Assembly (NCBI RefSeq): GCF_040739495.1
Contig: NZ_CP145263.1
Span: 620,001-684,000, forward strand
DNA: 64,000 nt
Source: Staphylococcus capitis subsp. capitis
Lineage (GTDB): Bacteria; Bacillota; Bacilli; Staphylococcales; Staphylococcaceae
Direction: 5' to 3'
Made by a program: the position numbers and the translations under genes. Of the stretch, positions 18,491 to 28,955 are shown piece by piece. Positions within the stretch are counted from its first letter, which is position 1. Every line of letters starts with the position of its first letter. The notes beneath the pieces are model-generated. The model did no database searches, was not told where the DNA came from, and was given only the letters and a program-made list of their open reading frames with translations.

Positions 18491-19285
18491 ATGAAAATAA
18501 AACATTTTTTAGTTGCTATGTTAGTTCTGTGTCTAGTATTAGCAGGATGTTCGAACTCTAGCAATAGTAGTAAAGATAGTGATAAAAAGGATGAAAGCTC
18601 GTCTGATAATAGTAAAAAGCAAGAATTACAAATCTCTGCTGCAGCGAGTTTAACTGATGTTAGTAAAGCACTTGCGAAAGAATTTAAAAAGGAACACAAG
18701 AACGCTGATATTAAATTTAATTACGGTGGTTCTGGTGCGTTAAGACAACAAATTGAAACAGGTGCTCCTGTAGATGTATTTATGTCTGCAAACACTAAAG
18801 ATGTGGATCAATTAAAAGACAAGAAGAAAGCTCATGATACATATAATTACGCTAAAAATAAACTTGTATTAATTGGTGATAAGGATAAGAATTATAAATC
18901 AGTTAAAGATTTAAAAGATGGTGATAAACTTGCTTTAGGTGAAGTGAAAACTGTACCAGCAGGTAAGTACGCTAAACAATATTTAGAAGATAATAATTTA
19001 TATAATTCAGTAAAAGATAAAATCATTAATGCCAAAGACGTTAAACAAGTATTGAATTATGTTGAAAAAGGTAATGCACAAGAAGGTTTTGTATATAAAA
19101 CTGACTTATACAATCAAAAGAAAAAGACTGATAAAGTAAAAGAGATTGAACAAGTTAAATTAAGTAAACCAATCACTTATAAAGCTGGTGCAACTTCTGA
19201 GAAGAAACTAGCTAAAGAATGGATGAAATTCTTAAAATCTGATAAAGCTAAAAAAATTCTTAAAGAATACCAATTCTCGGCTTAA
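18491..19285 (+). CDS. modA: Molybdate-binding lipoprotein ModA
   Basis: 264 residues. Lipobox LAGC with Cys20, then a Ser/Lys/Asp-rich linker. The mature domain has the family motifs AAASLTDVSKALAKEFKK and NYGGSGALRQQIETGAPVDVF, whose serines and backbone bind the oxyanion. It delivers molybdate to ModBC at the membrane. It is first in modABC, and the start is supported by an AGGATT-type site. Confidence 0.95.
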   Translation: MKIKHFLVAMLVLCLVLAGCSNSSNSSKDSDKKDESSSDNSKKQELQISAAASLTDVSKALAKEFKKEHKNADIKFNYGGSGALRQQIETGAPVDVFMSANTKDVDQLKDKKKAHDTYNYAKNKLVLIGDKDKNYKSVKDLKDGDKLALGEVKTVPAGKYAKQYLEDNNLYNSVKDKIINAKDVKQVLNYVEKGNAQEGFVYKTDLYNQKKKTDKVKEIEQVKLSKPITYKAGATSEKKLAKEWMKFLKSDKAKKILKEYQFSA

Positions 19286-19298
19286 GGAGTTTTAAACT

Positions 19299-19970
19299 AT
19301 GCCTGATTTAACATCATTTTGGATATCATTACGTGTCGCGATTACAAGTACAATTATTGTAACAATTTTAGGAATATTTGTTTCCAAATGGTTATATAAC
19401 AAAAAAGGGCATTGGGTAAAAATCCTTGAAAGTTTTATAATATTACCAATAGTACTTCCACCTACAGTACTTGGTTTTATATTATTAATAGTTTTTTCAA
19501 CAAAAGGACCTATAGGTCAGTTCTTTACCAATATTCTACACTTACCAGTAGTTTTTACTTTGACAGGTGCAGTACTTGCATCTGTCATTGTTAGTTTTCC
19601 TCTAATGTATCAACATACAATTGGTGGATTTAGAATGATAGATAAGAAAATGCTAAATACTGCGCGAACAATGGGTGCAAGCGAAACTAAAATATTTTTC
19701 AAATTGATATTACCTTTATCCAAACGTTCTATATTAGCAGGTATTATGATGAGCTTTGCTCGCGCGATTGGTGAGTTCGGTGCGACGTTAATGGTGGCTG
19801 GATATATTCCTAATAAGACAAATACGTTGCCACTTGAAATTTATTTCTTAGTTGAACAAGGTAAGGAAAATGAAGCTTGGCTATGGGTACTCGTCCTAGT
19901 TGCCTTTTCTGTAGTCGTTATTACTACGATTAATTTAATCAATCATGATAAATATAGGGAGGTCGATTAG
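19299..19970 (+). CDS. modB: Molybdate ABC transporter permease ModB
   Basis: 223 residues with five to six membrane segments. The EAA loop that contacts the ATPase is visible as TARTMGASETKIFFKLILPLSKR. ILPIVLPPTVLGFILL is typical of ModB/CysT permeases. It follows modA by 13 bases and abuts modC with no gap. Confidence 0.95.
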   Translation: MPDLTSFWISLRVAITSTIIVTILGIFVSKWLYNKKGHWVKILESFIILPIVLPPTVLGFILLIVFSTKGPIGQFFTNILHLPVVFTLTGAVLASVIVSFPLMYQHTIGGFRMIDKKMLNTARTMGASETKIFFKLILPLSKRSILAGIMMSFARAIGEFGATLMVAGYIPNKTNTLPLEIYFLVEQGKENEAWLWVLVLVAFSVVVITTINLINHDKYREVD

Positions 19971-20582
19971 ATGTTGAAGATTCAATTAGAATACTTATTA
20001 AAGGATATCAACATCCGTGTCGACATTAATGATGAAATCCCTAAAATATATGCCATTCGAGGTCCGTCGGGAATAGGTAAAACTACTGTACTAAATATCA
20101 TAGCTGGTTTAAAGAAAGCTGACCGAGCACTAATTAAAGTGAATAATCGTATCTTGACTGATACGGAAAATAAAATTAATGTCAAAATTCAACAACGTAA
20201 TGTTGGATATCTATTTCAAGATTATCAGCTTTTTCCAAATATGAACGTGTATAAAAATATCACTTTTATGACTGAACCATCTGAGCATATAAATAATTTA
20301 ATTCAGACACTAAACATTTCTCACTTAGTTACTCAATATCCAATGACTTTATCTGGTGGAGAAACGCAACGTGTTGCATTAGCACGTTCATTAAGTACGA
20401 AGCCTGATTTGATATTACTTGATGAGCCTTTCTCAAGTTTAGATGATGTGACGAAGGATGAGAGTATTGCACTAGTGCAAAAGATATTTGATGAGTGGAA
20501 GATACCTATTATTTTTGTTACACATTCAAATTATGAAGCTAAGAAGATGGCACACGAAATTGTAAATATTGGCAATGAATAA
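19971..20582 (+). CDS. modC: Molybdate ABC transporter ATP-binding protein ModC
   Basis: 203 residues. Walker A GPSGIGKTT, Q-loop VGYLFQDYQLFP, signature LSGGETQRVALARSL, Walker B LILLDEPFSSLD and the switch histidine in VTHS are all intact. It lacks the C-terminal molybdate-sensing Mop domain of longer ModC proteins such as that of E. coli; this short form is common in staphylococci. It starts immediately after modB. Confidence 0.94.
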   Translation: MLKIQLEYLLKDINIRVDINDEIPKIYAIRGPSGIGKTTVLNIIAGLKKADRALIKVNNRILTDTENKINVKIQQRNVGYLFQDYQLFPNMNVYKNITFMTEPSEHINNLIQTLNISHLVTQYPMTLSGGETQRVALARSLSTKPDLILLDEPFSSLDDVTKDESIALVQKIFDEWKIPIIFVTHSNYEAKKMAHEIVNIGNE

Positions 20583-20695
20583 ATGAACATTAGCACCTCT
20601 TTCTGTAATGGGAGAGGTGTTTGTGTGTATAAATTTTGTTACTTATAAAAATAGACATTATAATAGAAACAAATATTGATGAGAGGATAACCAAT

Positions 20696-21700
20696 ATGAA
20701 TCAAGAACGTTATTCTAGGCAAATGTTATTTAAACATATTGGGCAAGAAGGACAAAGAAAGATTGAAAATCAACATGGCCTTATTATTGGAATGGGCGCA
20801 TTGGGTACGCACTTGGCAGAAGGGTTAGTTAGAGCAGGCATTGGTAAATTAACTATAGTTGATAGAGATTATATTGAATATAGTAACTTGCAAAGACAAA
20901 CACTTTACACAGAAAATGATGCACATGAAGCATTACCTAAAGTGATAGCTGCAAAGAACAGGTTAATTCAAATACGTAATGATGTCGTTATTGAGGCATG
21001 GATAGAACATGTGGATTATCCTTTTTTAGAACAACATGGTAAAGAAGTAGATTTAATACTTGATGCGACTGATAATTTCGATACAAGACAGTTAATCAAT
21101 GATTTCGCTTATAAGCATCATATTCCTTGGATATATGGTGGAGTAGTTCAAAGTACTTACGCCGAGGCTACATTTATCCCAGAACAAACACCTTGTTTTA
21201 ATTGTCTTATGCCTCAATTGCCTTCAGTAAATTTAACATGTGATACTGTAGGCGTGATTCAACCTGCGGTGACTATGACTACAAGTCTTCAATTAAAAGA
21301 CGCATTAAAGTTGCTAACAGGTCATGATATTAAGCCTCAGTTGACTTATGGAGATATATGGGAAGGTGATCATTATAGGATTGGGTTTAGTAAAATGCAT
21401 CAAGATCAATGCCCGACATGCGGTAGTCGCCCTCATTTTCCATATTTAAATCAGGAACGCCAAAATTATGCCACACTTTGTGGGCGAGATACAGTACAGT
21501 ATAAGAATAAAAATATTTCTCAGGAAATACTTACTACCTTTCTAGAACAGCATCATATACATTATCGCACGAATCTTTATATGACTATTTTCAAATTTAG
21601 GGGTCATCGTATTGTTGCATTCAATGGGGGTAGGTTCCTTATTCATAATATGACTCAACCTCAACAAGCGATACAATTAATTAATCAATTGTTTGGATAA
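20696..21700 (+). CDS. moeB: Molybdopterin-synthase adenylyltransferase MoeB (ThiF family)
   Basis: 334 residues from the ATG at 20696, which has GAGAGGA upstream; 20 codons of open frame before it lack a ribosome site. An E1-like nucleotide-binding motif IIGMGALGTHLAEGLVRAG occupies about residues 30-48, followed by DRDYIEYSNLQRQTL. Zinc cysteine pairs are at CFNC and CPTC. It adenylates the C-terminal glycine of MoaD so sulfur can be added. The last ~80 residues do not look like a rhodanese domain. It lies about 110 bases after modC. Confidence 0.9.
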   Translation: MNQERYSRQMLFKHIGQEGQRKIENQHGLIIGMGALGTHLAEGLVRAGIGKLTIVDRDYIEYSNLQRQTLYTENDAHEALPKVIAAKNRLIQIRNDVVIEAWIEHVDYPFLEQHGKEVDLILDATDNFDTRQLINDFAYKHHIPWIYGGVVQSTYAEATFIPEQTPCFNCLMPQLPSVNLTCDTVGVIQPAVTMTTSLQLKDALKLLTGHDIKPQLTYGDIWEGDHYRIGFSKMHQDQCPTCGSRPHFPYLNQERQNYATLCGRDTVQYKNKNISQEILTTFLEQHHIHYRTNLYMTIFKFRGHRIVAFNGGRFLIHNMTQPQQAIQLINQLFG

Positions 21701-21717
21701 TAAAGGAGTGAATTATC

Positions 21718-22236
21718 ATGAACAATCATCAACATGAACATGTTCAATTAGAAAGAAATATTAATGTAGCAATACTAACTGTTTCTGACACAAGGGATTT
21801 CGATAGTGATAAAGGCGGGCAATTAGTTCAATCACTTCTAAAAGAGATTAATGTAAGTATAGAAGAACACCATTATAAGATTGTTAAAGATGATAAAAAT
21901 GCAATTACATTACAGATAAAACAATGGTTAGAAGACAATGAAAATATAGATGTCATTATTACAACAGGTGGTACTGGTATTTCTCAAAGAGATGTTACGA
22001 TTGAAGCGGTAAGACCACTATTAACTAAAGAATTAGAAGGATTTGGAGAATTATTTCGTTATTTAAGTTACTCAGAGGATGTGGGTACACGCGCATTATT
22101 ATCACGCGCTATTGGAGGCACAGCAAAAGATAAATTAATCTTTGCTTTACCTGGATCAACTGGGGCAGTCAAACTTGCAATTGAAAAACTAATTAAACCT
22201 GAATTAAATCACCTTGTTCATGAATTAACGAAATAA
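21718..22236 (+). CDS. moaB: Molybdenum cofactor biosynthesis protein MoaB
   Basis: 172 residues. MoaB/MogA fold with [14 protein letters not shown] near the N terminus, TTGGTGIS and [13 protein letters not shown]. This family adenylates molybdopterin before molybdenum insertion. It starts 17 bases after moeB, so the two are likely cotranscribed. It converges on moaC. Confidence 0.92.
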   Translation: MNNHQHEHVQLERNINVAILTVSDTRDFDSDKGGQLVQSLLKEINVSIEEHHYKIVKDDKNAITLQIKQWLEDNENIDVIITTGGTGISQRDVTIEAVRPLLTKELEGFGELFRYLSYSEDVGTRALLSRAIGGTAKDKLIFALPGSTGAVKLAIEKLIKPELNHLVHELTK

Positions 22237-22248
22237 TAGTGAATAAAG

Positions 22249-22297
22249 ATTTAGGGATAGCAGGTAAACTACATTGATTTACATTACCATCCCTTAT
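22249..22297. terminator. Likely terminator between moaB and moaC
   Basis: An imperfect inverted repeat (AGGGAT...GGTAAA with TTTAC...ATCCCT), followed by TTATTTC. It lies in the gap between convergent genes. The stem is interrupted, so support is moderate. Confidence 0.5.
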
Positions 22298-22329
22298 TTC
22301 AATCAACAATCAAGACATGAATGTATTTC

Positions 22330-22818
22330 TCATACTTTTCTTTGATAGTCACCAGACTTACCACCAGACTTAGATTCTAAATAGGTTTGGCCAATGACCA
22401 TCCCTTTATCGACTGCTTTAGTCATATCATAAACAGTTAAAGCTGTTGCTGATGCGGCAGTGAGTGCTTCCATTTCAACGCCCGTTTTACCAGTTGTTGA
22501 AACAATTGCAGTGATATTCAATATATAATGAGGTGTTTGAGATGTATCCCATTCAAAATTGACATCTATACCTGTTAGAGGTAAAGGATGGCACATAGGT
22601 ATAATTGTAGATGTGTTTTTAGCAGCCATAATTCCTGCTATTTGTGCAGTATTGAGTACATTACCTTTTTTATTAGTATTATCGATAATTTGCCTATAAA
22701 TCGTTTCATTTACAGTAATACTTGAATGGGCACGTGCTTGACGTTTAGTTACTTCTTTGTCAGAAACATCAACCATCTTAGCGTTCCCTTGTTCGTTTAT
22801 ATGTGTAAAGTTATTCAT
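22330..22818 (-). CDS. moaC: Cyclic pyranopterin monophosphate synthase MoaC
   Basis: 162 residues from the ATG at 22818, preceded on the minus strand by AGGAGG. The same frame is open further upstream but overlaps moeA and is not used. Motifs [17 protein letters not shown] and [14 protein letters not shown] carry the active-site residues. With MoaA it converts GTP to cyclic pyranopterin monophosphate. It is the only moa gene on the minus strand here, dividing the cluster in two. Confidence 0.95.
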   Translation of the reverse strand: MNNFTHINEQGNAKMVDVSDKEVTKRQARAHSSITVNETIYRQIIDNTNKKGNVLNTAQIAGIMAAKNTSTIIPMCHPLPLTGIDVNFEWDTSQTPHYILNITAIVSTTGKTGVEMEALTAASATALTVYDMTKAVDKGMVIGQTYLESKSGGKSGDYQRKV

Positions 22819-22879
22819 ACTATTCCTCCTAGCAGGATTTAGTATATCATGAAAATAATTTATTTTTGGAGATGAAAAT

Positions 22880-24139
22880 ATGCCAGTTGAAAAAAGAAAT
22901 CCTATTCCAGTAAAAGAAGCGATTTCTCGCATAATGAAACAAAATGTGTCGATTCGTACTACGAAAGTGGATTTAGATGAAAGTTTGGGGCGTGTTCTTG
23001 CAGAAGATATTGTTGCAACGTATGATATTCCACGTTTTAATAAGTCACCATATGATGGGTTCGCCATACGTAGTGAAGATTCTAAAGATGCTAGCGGTGA
23101 ACATCGCATTGAATTTGAGGTTATCGATCATATAGGAGCGGGTTCAGTCTCAACTAAGACTTTAGGGAAAAATCAAGCGGTTCGTATTATGACTGGTGCG
23201 CAAATACCAGAGGGTGCTGATGCAGTTGTGATGTTTGAACAAACTATTGAATCTGAATCAACTTTTACTATACGTAAGCCGTTTGATCATCTTGAAAATA
23301 TATCACTAAAAGGCGAAGAAACGACAACTGGAGATATCGTACTTAAAAAAGGACAACATATTAATCCGGGTGCGATTGCAGTATTAGCAACGTATGGCTA
23401 TACACAAGTTCCTGTAACGATTAAACCAAGTGTAGCAATTATAGCTACAGGTAGTGAGTTGTTAGATGTAGAAGATGAATTAGAACCTGGTAAGATTAGA
23501 AATTCAAACGGACCTATGATTAAAGCGTTAGCTAAAAAAATTGGTTTAGAAGTAGGCACATATCAATTACAACAGGATAATCTGGAAAGTAGCATTCAAG
23601 TAGTTAAAGATGCTTTATCTCAACATGATATCGTCATTACTACAGGTGGTGTGTCAGTAGGTGATTTCGATTATCTACCAGAAATATATAAAGCGATAGA
23701 TGCAAATGTCTTATTTAATAAGGTTGCTCAAAGACCAGGAAGTGTTACAACAGTCGCATTTAGTAATGGACAATATTTATTTGGTTTATCTGGGAATCCT
23801 TCAGCTTGTTTTACTGGTTTTGAATTATACGTTAAACCAGCTGTTAATAAATTGATAGGCGCAAGTGAGTGTTATCCTCAAATAATCAAAGCGACACTTA
23901 TGGAAGATTTTACTAAGCCTAATCCTTTTACTCGTTTTATCAGAGCTAAAGCGACTTTAACACCTTCAGGTACTACAGTTGTCCCGTCAGGTTTTAATAA
24001 ATCAGGTGCTGTTGTAGCGATTGCACATGCCAATGCGATGATTATGTTACCTAGTGGAACACGAGGTTTCAAAGCAGGGCACACGGTGGATGTAATACTT
24101 ACAGAATCTAATGCGTTTGAAGAGGAATTGCTGTTGTGA
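22880..24139 (+). CDS. moeA: Molybdopterin molybdenumtransferase MoeA
   Basis: 419 residues, the normal length. Contains the N-terminal [15 protein letters not shown] motif, [14 protein letters not shown], and the MogA-like domain with IATGSELLD and [13 protein letters not shown]. It inserts molybdenum into adenylated molybdopterin. It heads a compact six-gene operon (moeA-mobB-moaE-moaD-mobA-moaA) and is divergent from moaC with a 61-base gap. Its end overlaps mobB by four bases. Confidence 0.95.
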   Translation: MPVEKRNPIPVKEAISRIMKQNVSIRTTKVDLDESLGRVLAEDIVATYDIPRFNKSPYDGFAIRSEDSKDASGEHRIEFEVIDHIGAGSVSTKTLGKNQAVRIMTGAQIPEGADAVVMFEQTIESESTFTIRKPFDHLENISLKGEETTTGDIVLKKGQHINPGAIAVLATYGYTQVPVTIKPSVAIIATGSELLDVEDELEPGKIRNSNGPMIKALAKKIGLEVGTYQLQQDNLESSIQVVKDALSQHDIVITTGGVSVGDFDYLPEIYKAIDANVLFNKVAQRPGSVTTVAFSNGQYLFGLSGNPSACFTGFELYVKPAVNKLIGASECYPQIIKATLMEDFTKPNPFTRFIRAKATLTPSGTTVVPSGFNKSGAVVAIAHANAMIMLPSGTRGFKAGHTVDVILTESNAFEEELLL

Positions 24140-24615
24140 TTATACAAATTGTAGGATATAAAAATTCAGGAAAGACAACTTTAATGACACATGCGGTTTC
24201 ATTTCTAAAAGAAAAGGGATTTACTGTAGCGACAATTAAACATCATGGCCATTTGGGGAATGATATTACACTGCAAAATGATGATGTTGATCATATGAAA
24301 CATTTTAATGCAGGCGCTGATCAAAGCATTGTACAAGGTGAAACATTTCAACAAACAGTAACACGTATAAGTAAACAGAATCTTACTGATATTATTAAAG
24401 AATCTGTTACAATTGATTGTAATATCATCTTGGTAGAAGGTTTTAAAGAAGAACCGTTCAAAAAAGTTGTTGTATATAGAGATGATAGCGACTTAGAAAT
24501 GTTATCTAAACTAACCAATGTATGTTTCACTATCAATTTGAACGAATCAAATGTTTATGAAAAATTTGAGATTGCATTGTTAGAATTGATTAAGATAGAA
24601 GGATTGAAAAATTAA
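24136..24615 (+). CDS. mobB: Molybdopterin-guanine dinucleotide biosynthesis GTPase MobB
   Basis: 159 residues from a GTG. P-loop IVGYKNSGKTTLM is near the N terminus, then IKHHGH and the VEGFKEE motif of the family. It assists MobA in attaching GMP to molybdopterin. It overlaps moeA by four bases and moaE by one, showing tight translational coupling. Confidence 0.93.
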   Translation: MIIQIVGYKNSGKTTLMTHAVSFLKEKGFTVATIKHHGHLGNDITLQNDDVDHMKHFNAGADQSIVQGETFQQTVTRISKQNLTDIIKESVTIDCNIILVEGFKEEPFKKVVVYRDDSDLEMLSKLTNVCFTINLNESNVYEKFEIALLELIKIEGLKN

Positions 24616-25067
24616 TGAAGCAATTTGAAATCGTGACTGAACCGATTCAAACTGAGCTATACAGAGATTACACACTCAATGAACATCAAGGAGCAGTTGT
24701 GGTTTTTACTGGTCATGTTAGAGAATGGACAAAGGGAGTTCGAACAAAATATCTAGAATATGAAGCTTATACTCCTATGGCAGAGAAGAAATTAGCTCAA
24801 ATTGGCGATGAAATTAAGCAACGTTGGCCTGGCACGATAACTACAATTGTGCATCGTATCGGAGCGTTACAAATTTCTGACATCGCAGTGCTTATAGCGG
24901 TATCTTCACCACATAGAAAAGATGCTTATCAAGCAAATGAGTATGCAATTGAACGCATAAAAGAAATTGTTCCTATATGGAAAAAAGAAATTTGGGAAGA
25001 TGGTGAAGAGTGGCAAGGCCACCAAAAGGGTACCCATCAAGAAGCGAAGAGGGGGAGAACATTATGA
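24615..25067 (+). CDS. moaE: Molybdopterin synthase catalytic subunit MoaE
   Basis: 150 residues. Contains GAVVVFTGHVREWTKG, LEYEAYTPMAEKKL and IWKKEIWEDGEEW, with the catalytic lysine in the last region. It pairs with thiocarboxylated MoaD to add the dithiolene sulfurs. Its stop overlaps the moaD start by four bases (ATGA). Confidence 0.95.
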   Translation: MKQFEIVTEPIQTELYRDYTLNEHQGAVVVFTGHVREWTKGVRTKYLEYEAYTPMAEKKLAQIGDEIKQRWPGTITTIVHRIGALQISDIAVLIAVSSPHRKDAYQANEYAIERIKEIVPIWKKEIWEDGEEWQGHQKGTHQEAKRGRTL

Positions 25068-25297
25068 AAGTACTTTACTTCGCAGAATTGAAAGAAATTT
25101 TGAACCAATCATCTGAAGAGATAGATACTCAAAAAACGATGACAGTTCAAGAATTTGAAGCTTACCTACTTGAACAACATCCAGAAATTGAAAATAAAAA
25201 ATTTCAAGTTGCAGTGAATGAGGAGTTTGTCAGAAAAGATGATATTGTACAACCTCAAGATACTGTAGCGCTTATTCCACCAGTTAGTGGAGGTTAG
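25064..25297 (+). CDS. moaD: Molybdopterin synthase sulfur-carrier subunit MoaD
   Basis: 77 residues from the ATG at 25064, preceded by GAGGGGGAG; the longer frame upstream lies inside moaE. Ubiquitin-like fold ending in IPPVSGG, whose final glycine is adenylated by MoeB and then thiocarboxylated. Confidence 0.95.
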   Translation: MKVLYFAELKEILNQSSEEIDTQKTMTVQEFEAYLLEQHPEIENKKFQVAVNEEFVRKDDIVQPQDTVALIPPVSGG

Positions 25298-25302
25298 GTA
25301 TA

Positions 25303-25908
25303 GTGAAAGCAATGATATTAGCAGGTGGTCATTCTGAACGCTTTGGTAAACCTAAAGCATTTGCAGAAATAGAAGGGCAACCATTTTATAAAAAAATCAT
25401 AAACACTTTGACTTCAACAAATATGTTTAACGAGGTTATTATTAGCACCAATGAACAATTAGCGCCTTTATTTGAACATCAAAACGTTGTTATTGACGAT
25501 AATAATAGTAGAAATAAGGGCCCATTAGCAGGAATTTATTCAGTAATGAAACAATATTCTGATGAGGAATTATTTTTTGTAGTTTCAGTTGATACACCTA
25601 TGATTACAAGTAAAGCTATAAGTGGATTATATCAGTTTATGATTTCTCATCTCATTGAGGATCACTTAGATATTGCGGCTTTTAAAGACGCAGAAACAAA
25701 AATACCCACGATTGCCTTTTATAGTCCGCACGCATTGAAAACGATAGAGGCAGCTTTGCAATCAGATGACTATAGTTTGCGACATGTGTACAATCAATTA
25801 TCCACTGACTGGTTAGACGTTTCTGAAATTCATTCTCCTCATTATTGGTACGACAATATTAACTATCAGCAAGACTTGGACTCTCTAAAAACGAAGATAA
25901 GAAATTAA
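25303..25908 (+). CDS. mobA: Molybdenum cofactor guanylyltransferase MobA
   Basis: 201 residues from a GTG at 25303. The nucleotide-binding start reads [17 protein letters not shown], and SVDTPMI carries a metal-binding aspartate. It transfers GMP from GTP to Mo-molybdopterin, giving the MGD form needed by nitrate reductase and formate dehydrogenase. It begins five bases after moaD. Confidence 0.92.
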   Translation: MKAMILAGGHSERFGKPKAFAEIEGQPFYKKIINTLTSTNMFNEVIISTNEQLAPLFEHQNVVIDDNNSRNKGPLAGIYSVMKQYSDEELFFVVSVDTPMITSKAISGLYQFMISHLIEDHLDIAAFKDAETKIPTIAFYSPHALKTIEAALQSDDYSLRHVYNQLSTDWLDVSEIHSPHYWYDNINYQQDLDSLKTKIRN

Positions 25909-25920
25909 GGAGGCCCAAAT

Positions 25921-26946
25921 ATGGTAGTAGAGCAAATTAAAGATAAATTAGGCCGACCTATACGTGATTTAAGGTTATCTGTCACAGATAGATGTAACTT
26001 TAGGTGTGATTACTGTATGCCTAAAGAGATATTTGGAGATGATTTTGTCTTTTTACCTAAAGAAGAGCTACTAACTTTTGAAGAAATGACTCGTATCTCA
26101 CGTATTTATGCTGAATTAGGTGTCAAAAAGATTAGAATTACTGGAGGCGAACCTTTATTACGTCGTAATTTATATCAATTGATTGAACAGCTTAATGAGA
26201 TTGAGGGTATTGAGGATATTGGCTTAACGACAAATGGCTTGCTTTTAAAGAAACATGGCCAAAATCTCTATAATGCAGGACTCCGTCGCATTAATGTAAG
26301 TTTAGATGCGATTGACGATGAGGTTTTCCAAGCAATTAATAACCGTAATATTAAAGCTTCTACTATTTTAGAACAAATAGACTATGCAGTTTCAATCGGA
26401 TTTCACGTTAAAGTGAATGTCGTCATACAAAAAGGTGTGAATGATGACCAAATCATACCAATGATAGACTATTTTAAAGATAAGCAGATTGAAATTCGAT
26501 TTATAGAATTTATGGATGTTGGTAACGACAATGGTTGGGATTTTAGTAAAGTTGTTACCAAAGATGAAATGCTAAATATGATTGAAGAACATTTTAATAT
26601 TGAGCCACTAGAACCTAAATATTTTGGAGAAGTTGCTAAATATTATAGGCATAATGATAACGGAGCGAAGTTTGGTTTGATAACTAGTGTGTCTCAATCA
26701 TTCTGTTCTACATGTACTCGAGCACGACTCTCATCAGATGGTAAATTTTACGGATGTTTATTTGCTACTGTGGATGGATTTAACGTTAAAGCATTCATGA
26801 GATCTGGAGCAACAGATGAAGAATTAAAAGAACAATTCAAAGCGCTGTGGCATATTCGAGATGACCGATATTCTGATGAACGAACAGAACAAACTGTTGC
26901 TAATCGCAAACGTAAAAAAATAAATATGAATTATATCGGAGGATAG
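25921..26946 (+). CDS. moaA: GTP 3',8-cyclase MoaA (radical SAM)
   Basis: 341 residues. The radical-SAM cluster motif is Cys25-x3-Cys29-x2-Cys32 ([10 protein letters not shown]), followed by TGGEPLLRR. The second cluster site is visible in [15 protein letters not shown] and YGCLF. The double glycine at the C terminus (NYIGG) is conserved and needed for activity. It makes the first committed step from GTP. It is the last gene of the moeA operon, with AAGGAGG before the ATG. Confidence 0.97.
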   Translation: MVVEQIKDKLGRPIRDLRLSVTDRCNFRCDYCMPKEIFGDDFVFLPKEELLTFEEMTRISRIYAELGVKKIRITGGEPLLRRNLYQLIEQLNEIEGIEDIGLTTNGLLLKKHGQNLYNAGLRRINVSLDAIDDEVFQAINNRNIKASTILEQIDYAVSIGFHVKVNVVIQKGVNDDQIIPMIDYFKDKQIEIRFIEFMDVGNDNGWDFSKVVTKDEMLNMIEEHFNIEPLEPKYFGEVAKYYRHNDNGAKFGLITSVSQSFCSTCTRARLSSDGKFYGCLFATVDGFNVKAFMRSGATDEELKEQFKALWHIRDDRYSDERTEQTVANRKRKKINMNYIGG

Positions 26947-27346
26947 TAGCCAGACCAACAGAGTATTTCATAGAAAACTGTATCTAGTCAAAGAAGATTG
27001 GAATTCCTTATTAACTCCTCATTTTATGTCGCCAAACTTTTTAGAGTCTGGCGATTTTCGCTTTATAGCTTCAAATTAACTATTGTGTGTTGTTTTAATT
27101 TTAAATGTTTATATTTTAAAGCGTTTAATTATGTAACATAGCTATAGCAAAATCTATTTAGATATTTTATATGCCTTTCAATATATAACTGATTGTTTAA
27201 AATGTTTAAATTCTTAACAAGATTTAGACGCTATTTTAATATTTGTAATAGATTAAATGCAAACTTTGTTATATAATAAAGTTAAGCAATTGAATTTTAT
27301 AATGCAAACATAACATCTAAGAATCAACATTAGGAGGCATTTTATT
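26947..27346. other. Intergenic region moaA-sarV
   Basis: 400 bases without a supported gene. Near 27029-27056 a short stem (TCGCCA with TGGCGA) followed by TTTTCG may end the moaA transcript weakly. A TATAAT at 27272-27277 is the best -10 candidate for sarV. The rest is very AT-rich. Confidence 0.55.
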
Positions 27347-27697
27347 ATGAGTAACAAAGTACAACGTTTTATCGCATCTGAAAGAGAATTAAGTCAACTT
27401 AAACATTGGTTAAAGACGACTTATCGCATTTCGATTGAAGAATTTGTGGTTTTATACAAAGTTTATGCAGATACTAAGATTAGTGGTAAAGAACTCCGTG
27501 ATACATTACATTTTGAAATGTTATGGGATACAAGTAAAATTGATGTAATTATAAGAAAGATTTACAAAAAAGAGTTAATTTCTAAATTACGTTCTGAAAC
27601 AGATGAAAGACAAGTATTCTATTTCTTTGATGCTAAACAAAAGAAATTATTAGATAAAATGACTGGTGAAATTGAAACAATTAGTATTGCTAATTAA
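27347..27697 (+). CDS. sarV: Sar-family regulator SarV
   Basis: 116 residues, single winged-helix domain. The segments [20 protein letters not shown] and [13 protein letters not shown] closely match S. aureus SarV, which is also adjacent to moaA. In S. aureus SarV promotes autolysis and is repressed by SarA and MgrA. An AGGAGG ribosome site precedes the ATG. The gene is monocistronic with a strong terminator. Confidence 0.92.
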   Translation: MSNKVQRFIASERELSQLKHWLKTTYRISIEEFVVLYKVYADTKISGKELRDTLHFEMLWDTSKIDVIIRKIYKKELISKLRSETDERQVFYFFDAKQKKLLDKMTGEIETISIAN

Positions 27698-27703
27698 TAG
27701 ATT

Positions 27704-27742
27704 AAGCGCCTATCCCAAAATATAAGGGATAGGCGCTTTTAT
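27704..27742. terminator. Bidirectional terminator after sarV
   Basis: A perfect 13-bp stem (27704-27716 with 27726-27738), a short AT loop, then T residues. It also lies at the end of the convergent MFS gene. Confidence 0.9.
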
Positions 27743-27761
27743 AGTTTAAAACCTATTAAAT

Positions 27762-28955
27762 CTATTGATGCTTAACATTACGACCATGAACTACAAAATA
27801 AATAAATAACGTAATTATGCCTAATATTGCCATAATGCCATATAATTGACTATAAGTAATCATATGTGTGAAAAGGCCTAGGAATGATGGTCCGAAGCCA
27901 ATACCGATATCTAAACCAATAAAATAAGTTGATGTAGCTAAGCCGTACTTCGTTGAAGGTGATACTTTAATTGCAATGGCTTGCATTGAGGAAGATAAGT
28001 TACCATACCCGATACCTAATGCAATACCAGCAATGAGTAATACCCAGCCATCAAAACTAAACATTAACATTGCAAAACTTATGATTAAGAAAATAAATGC
28101 AGGATAAACAACTACATTTTCATTTTTATCATCCATTAATCGACCTGCAATTGGGCGTGTCACAAGTGAAGCTACTGCATAAAATATGAAGAAGTAACTT
28201 GCGGCAGTTACTAAGTTTCTTTCAACTGCAAATGCTTGTAAGTAAGTGAGAATCGCAGCGTATGTGACACCAATTAACATCATGACAATCGCAACAGGAA
28301 TTGCTTCTTTTGCGATAAAATTCCCCAAACTAAATGCTTTTCGATTAGACGTATCATTTTTAGATGCAACAGTTTTAAAATCAATTTTTATAAAGAGTGA
28401 TAGTAAACCGCTCAATACTCCTAATATTACACAAATCATAAATAGAATTTGAATTGAAAATGAATTCATTAGCAACATGCCGAAGAAAGGACCAATCGCT
28501 GTACCCAAAACTAAGCTTAAAGAAAATAAACTAATTCCTTCACTTTTACGTGTAGGTGGTGTCACGTAAGCAGCAATGGTACCTGTTGCGGTAGTAGCGA
28601 TTGCAGTAGCAATACCGTTAAGTAATCTTACTATCATCAAGAACCACACTGAACCTGGAATGAAGTAAAGTAATTGAGTAATGATTAAACAAATTAATCC
28701 GAAAATGAGTATCTTTTTTGGCCCAAAAGAGTTAACGTATTTTCCTGTGATAAATCGTCCAATAAGTGAGCCAACTATGAATAAACCTACGACCAGCCCA
28801 GCAAGTGAATCAGAAGCATGAAATTCAGTTTTACTATAACCAGCTATGACTACTATCAAAAGATACATACATAAATATACGAAAAAGTTAATTACAAAAT
28901 TGAGATTAAAGCTTTTAGTAAATATGGGATCTTTAGTAGGTATCGCTTCGTTCAT
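27762..28955 (-). CDS. MFS transporter
   Basis: 397 residues with about twelve membrane segments. The loop between segments 2 and 3 reads GSLIGRFITGKYVNSFGPKK, a form of the MFS motif A. LVTRPIAGRLMDD occurs at the matching place in the second half. It is likely a drug or metabolite exporter; the substrate cannot be told. It overlaps the stop of an upstream MarR gene by one base, so the regulator probably controls it. Confidence 0.85.
   Translation of the reverse strand: MNEAIPTKDPIFTKSFNLNFVINFFVYLCMYLLIVVIAGYSKTEFHASDSLAGLVVGLFIVGSLIGRFITGKYVNSFGPKKILIFGLICLIITQLLYFIPGSVWFLMIVRLLNGIATAIATTATGTIAAYVTPPTRKSEGISLFSLSLVLGTAIGPFFGMLLMNSFSIQILFMICVILGVLSGLLSLFIKIDFKTVASKNDTSNRKAFSLGNFIAKEAIPVAIVMMLIGVTYAAILTYLQAFAVERNLVTAASYFFIFYAVASLVTRPIAGRLMDDKNENVVVYPAFIFLIISFAMLMFSFDGWVLLIAGIALGIGYGNLSSSMQAIAIKVSPSTKYGLATSTYFIGLDIGIGFGPSFLGLFTHMITYSQLYGIMAILGIITLFIYFVVHGRNVKHQ

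Noticed and set aside
22819..23109. N-terminal extension of moaC by about 97 codons
   Set aside because: It overlaps the start of moeA on the other strand. The ATG at 22818 has a strong AGGAGG and gives the normal MoaC length.
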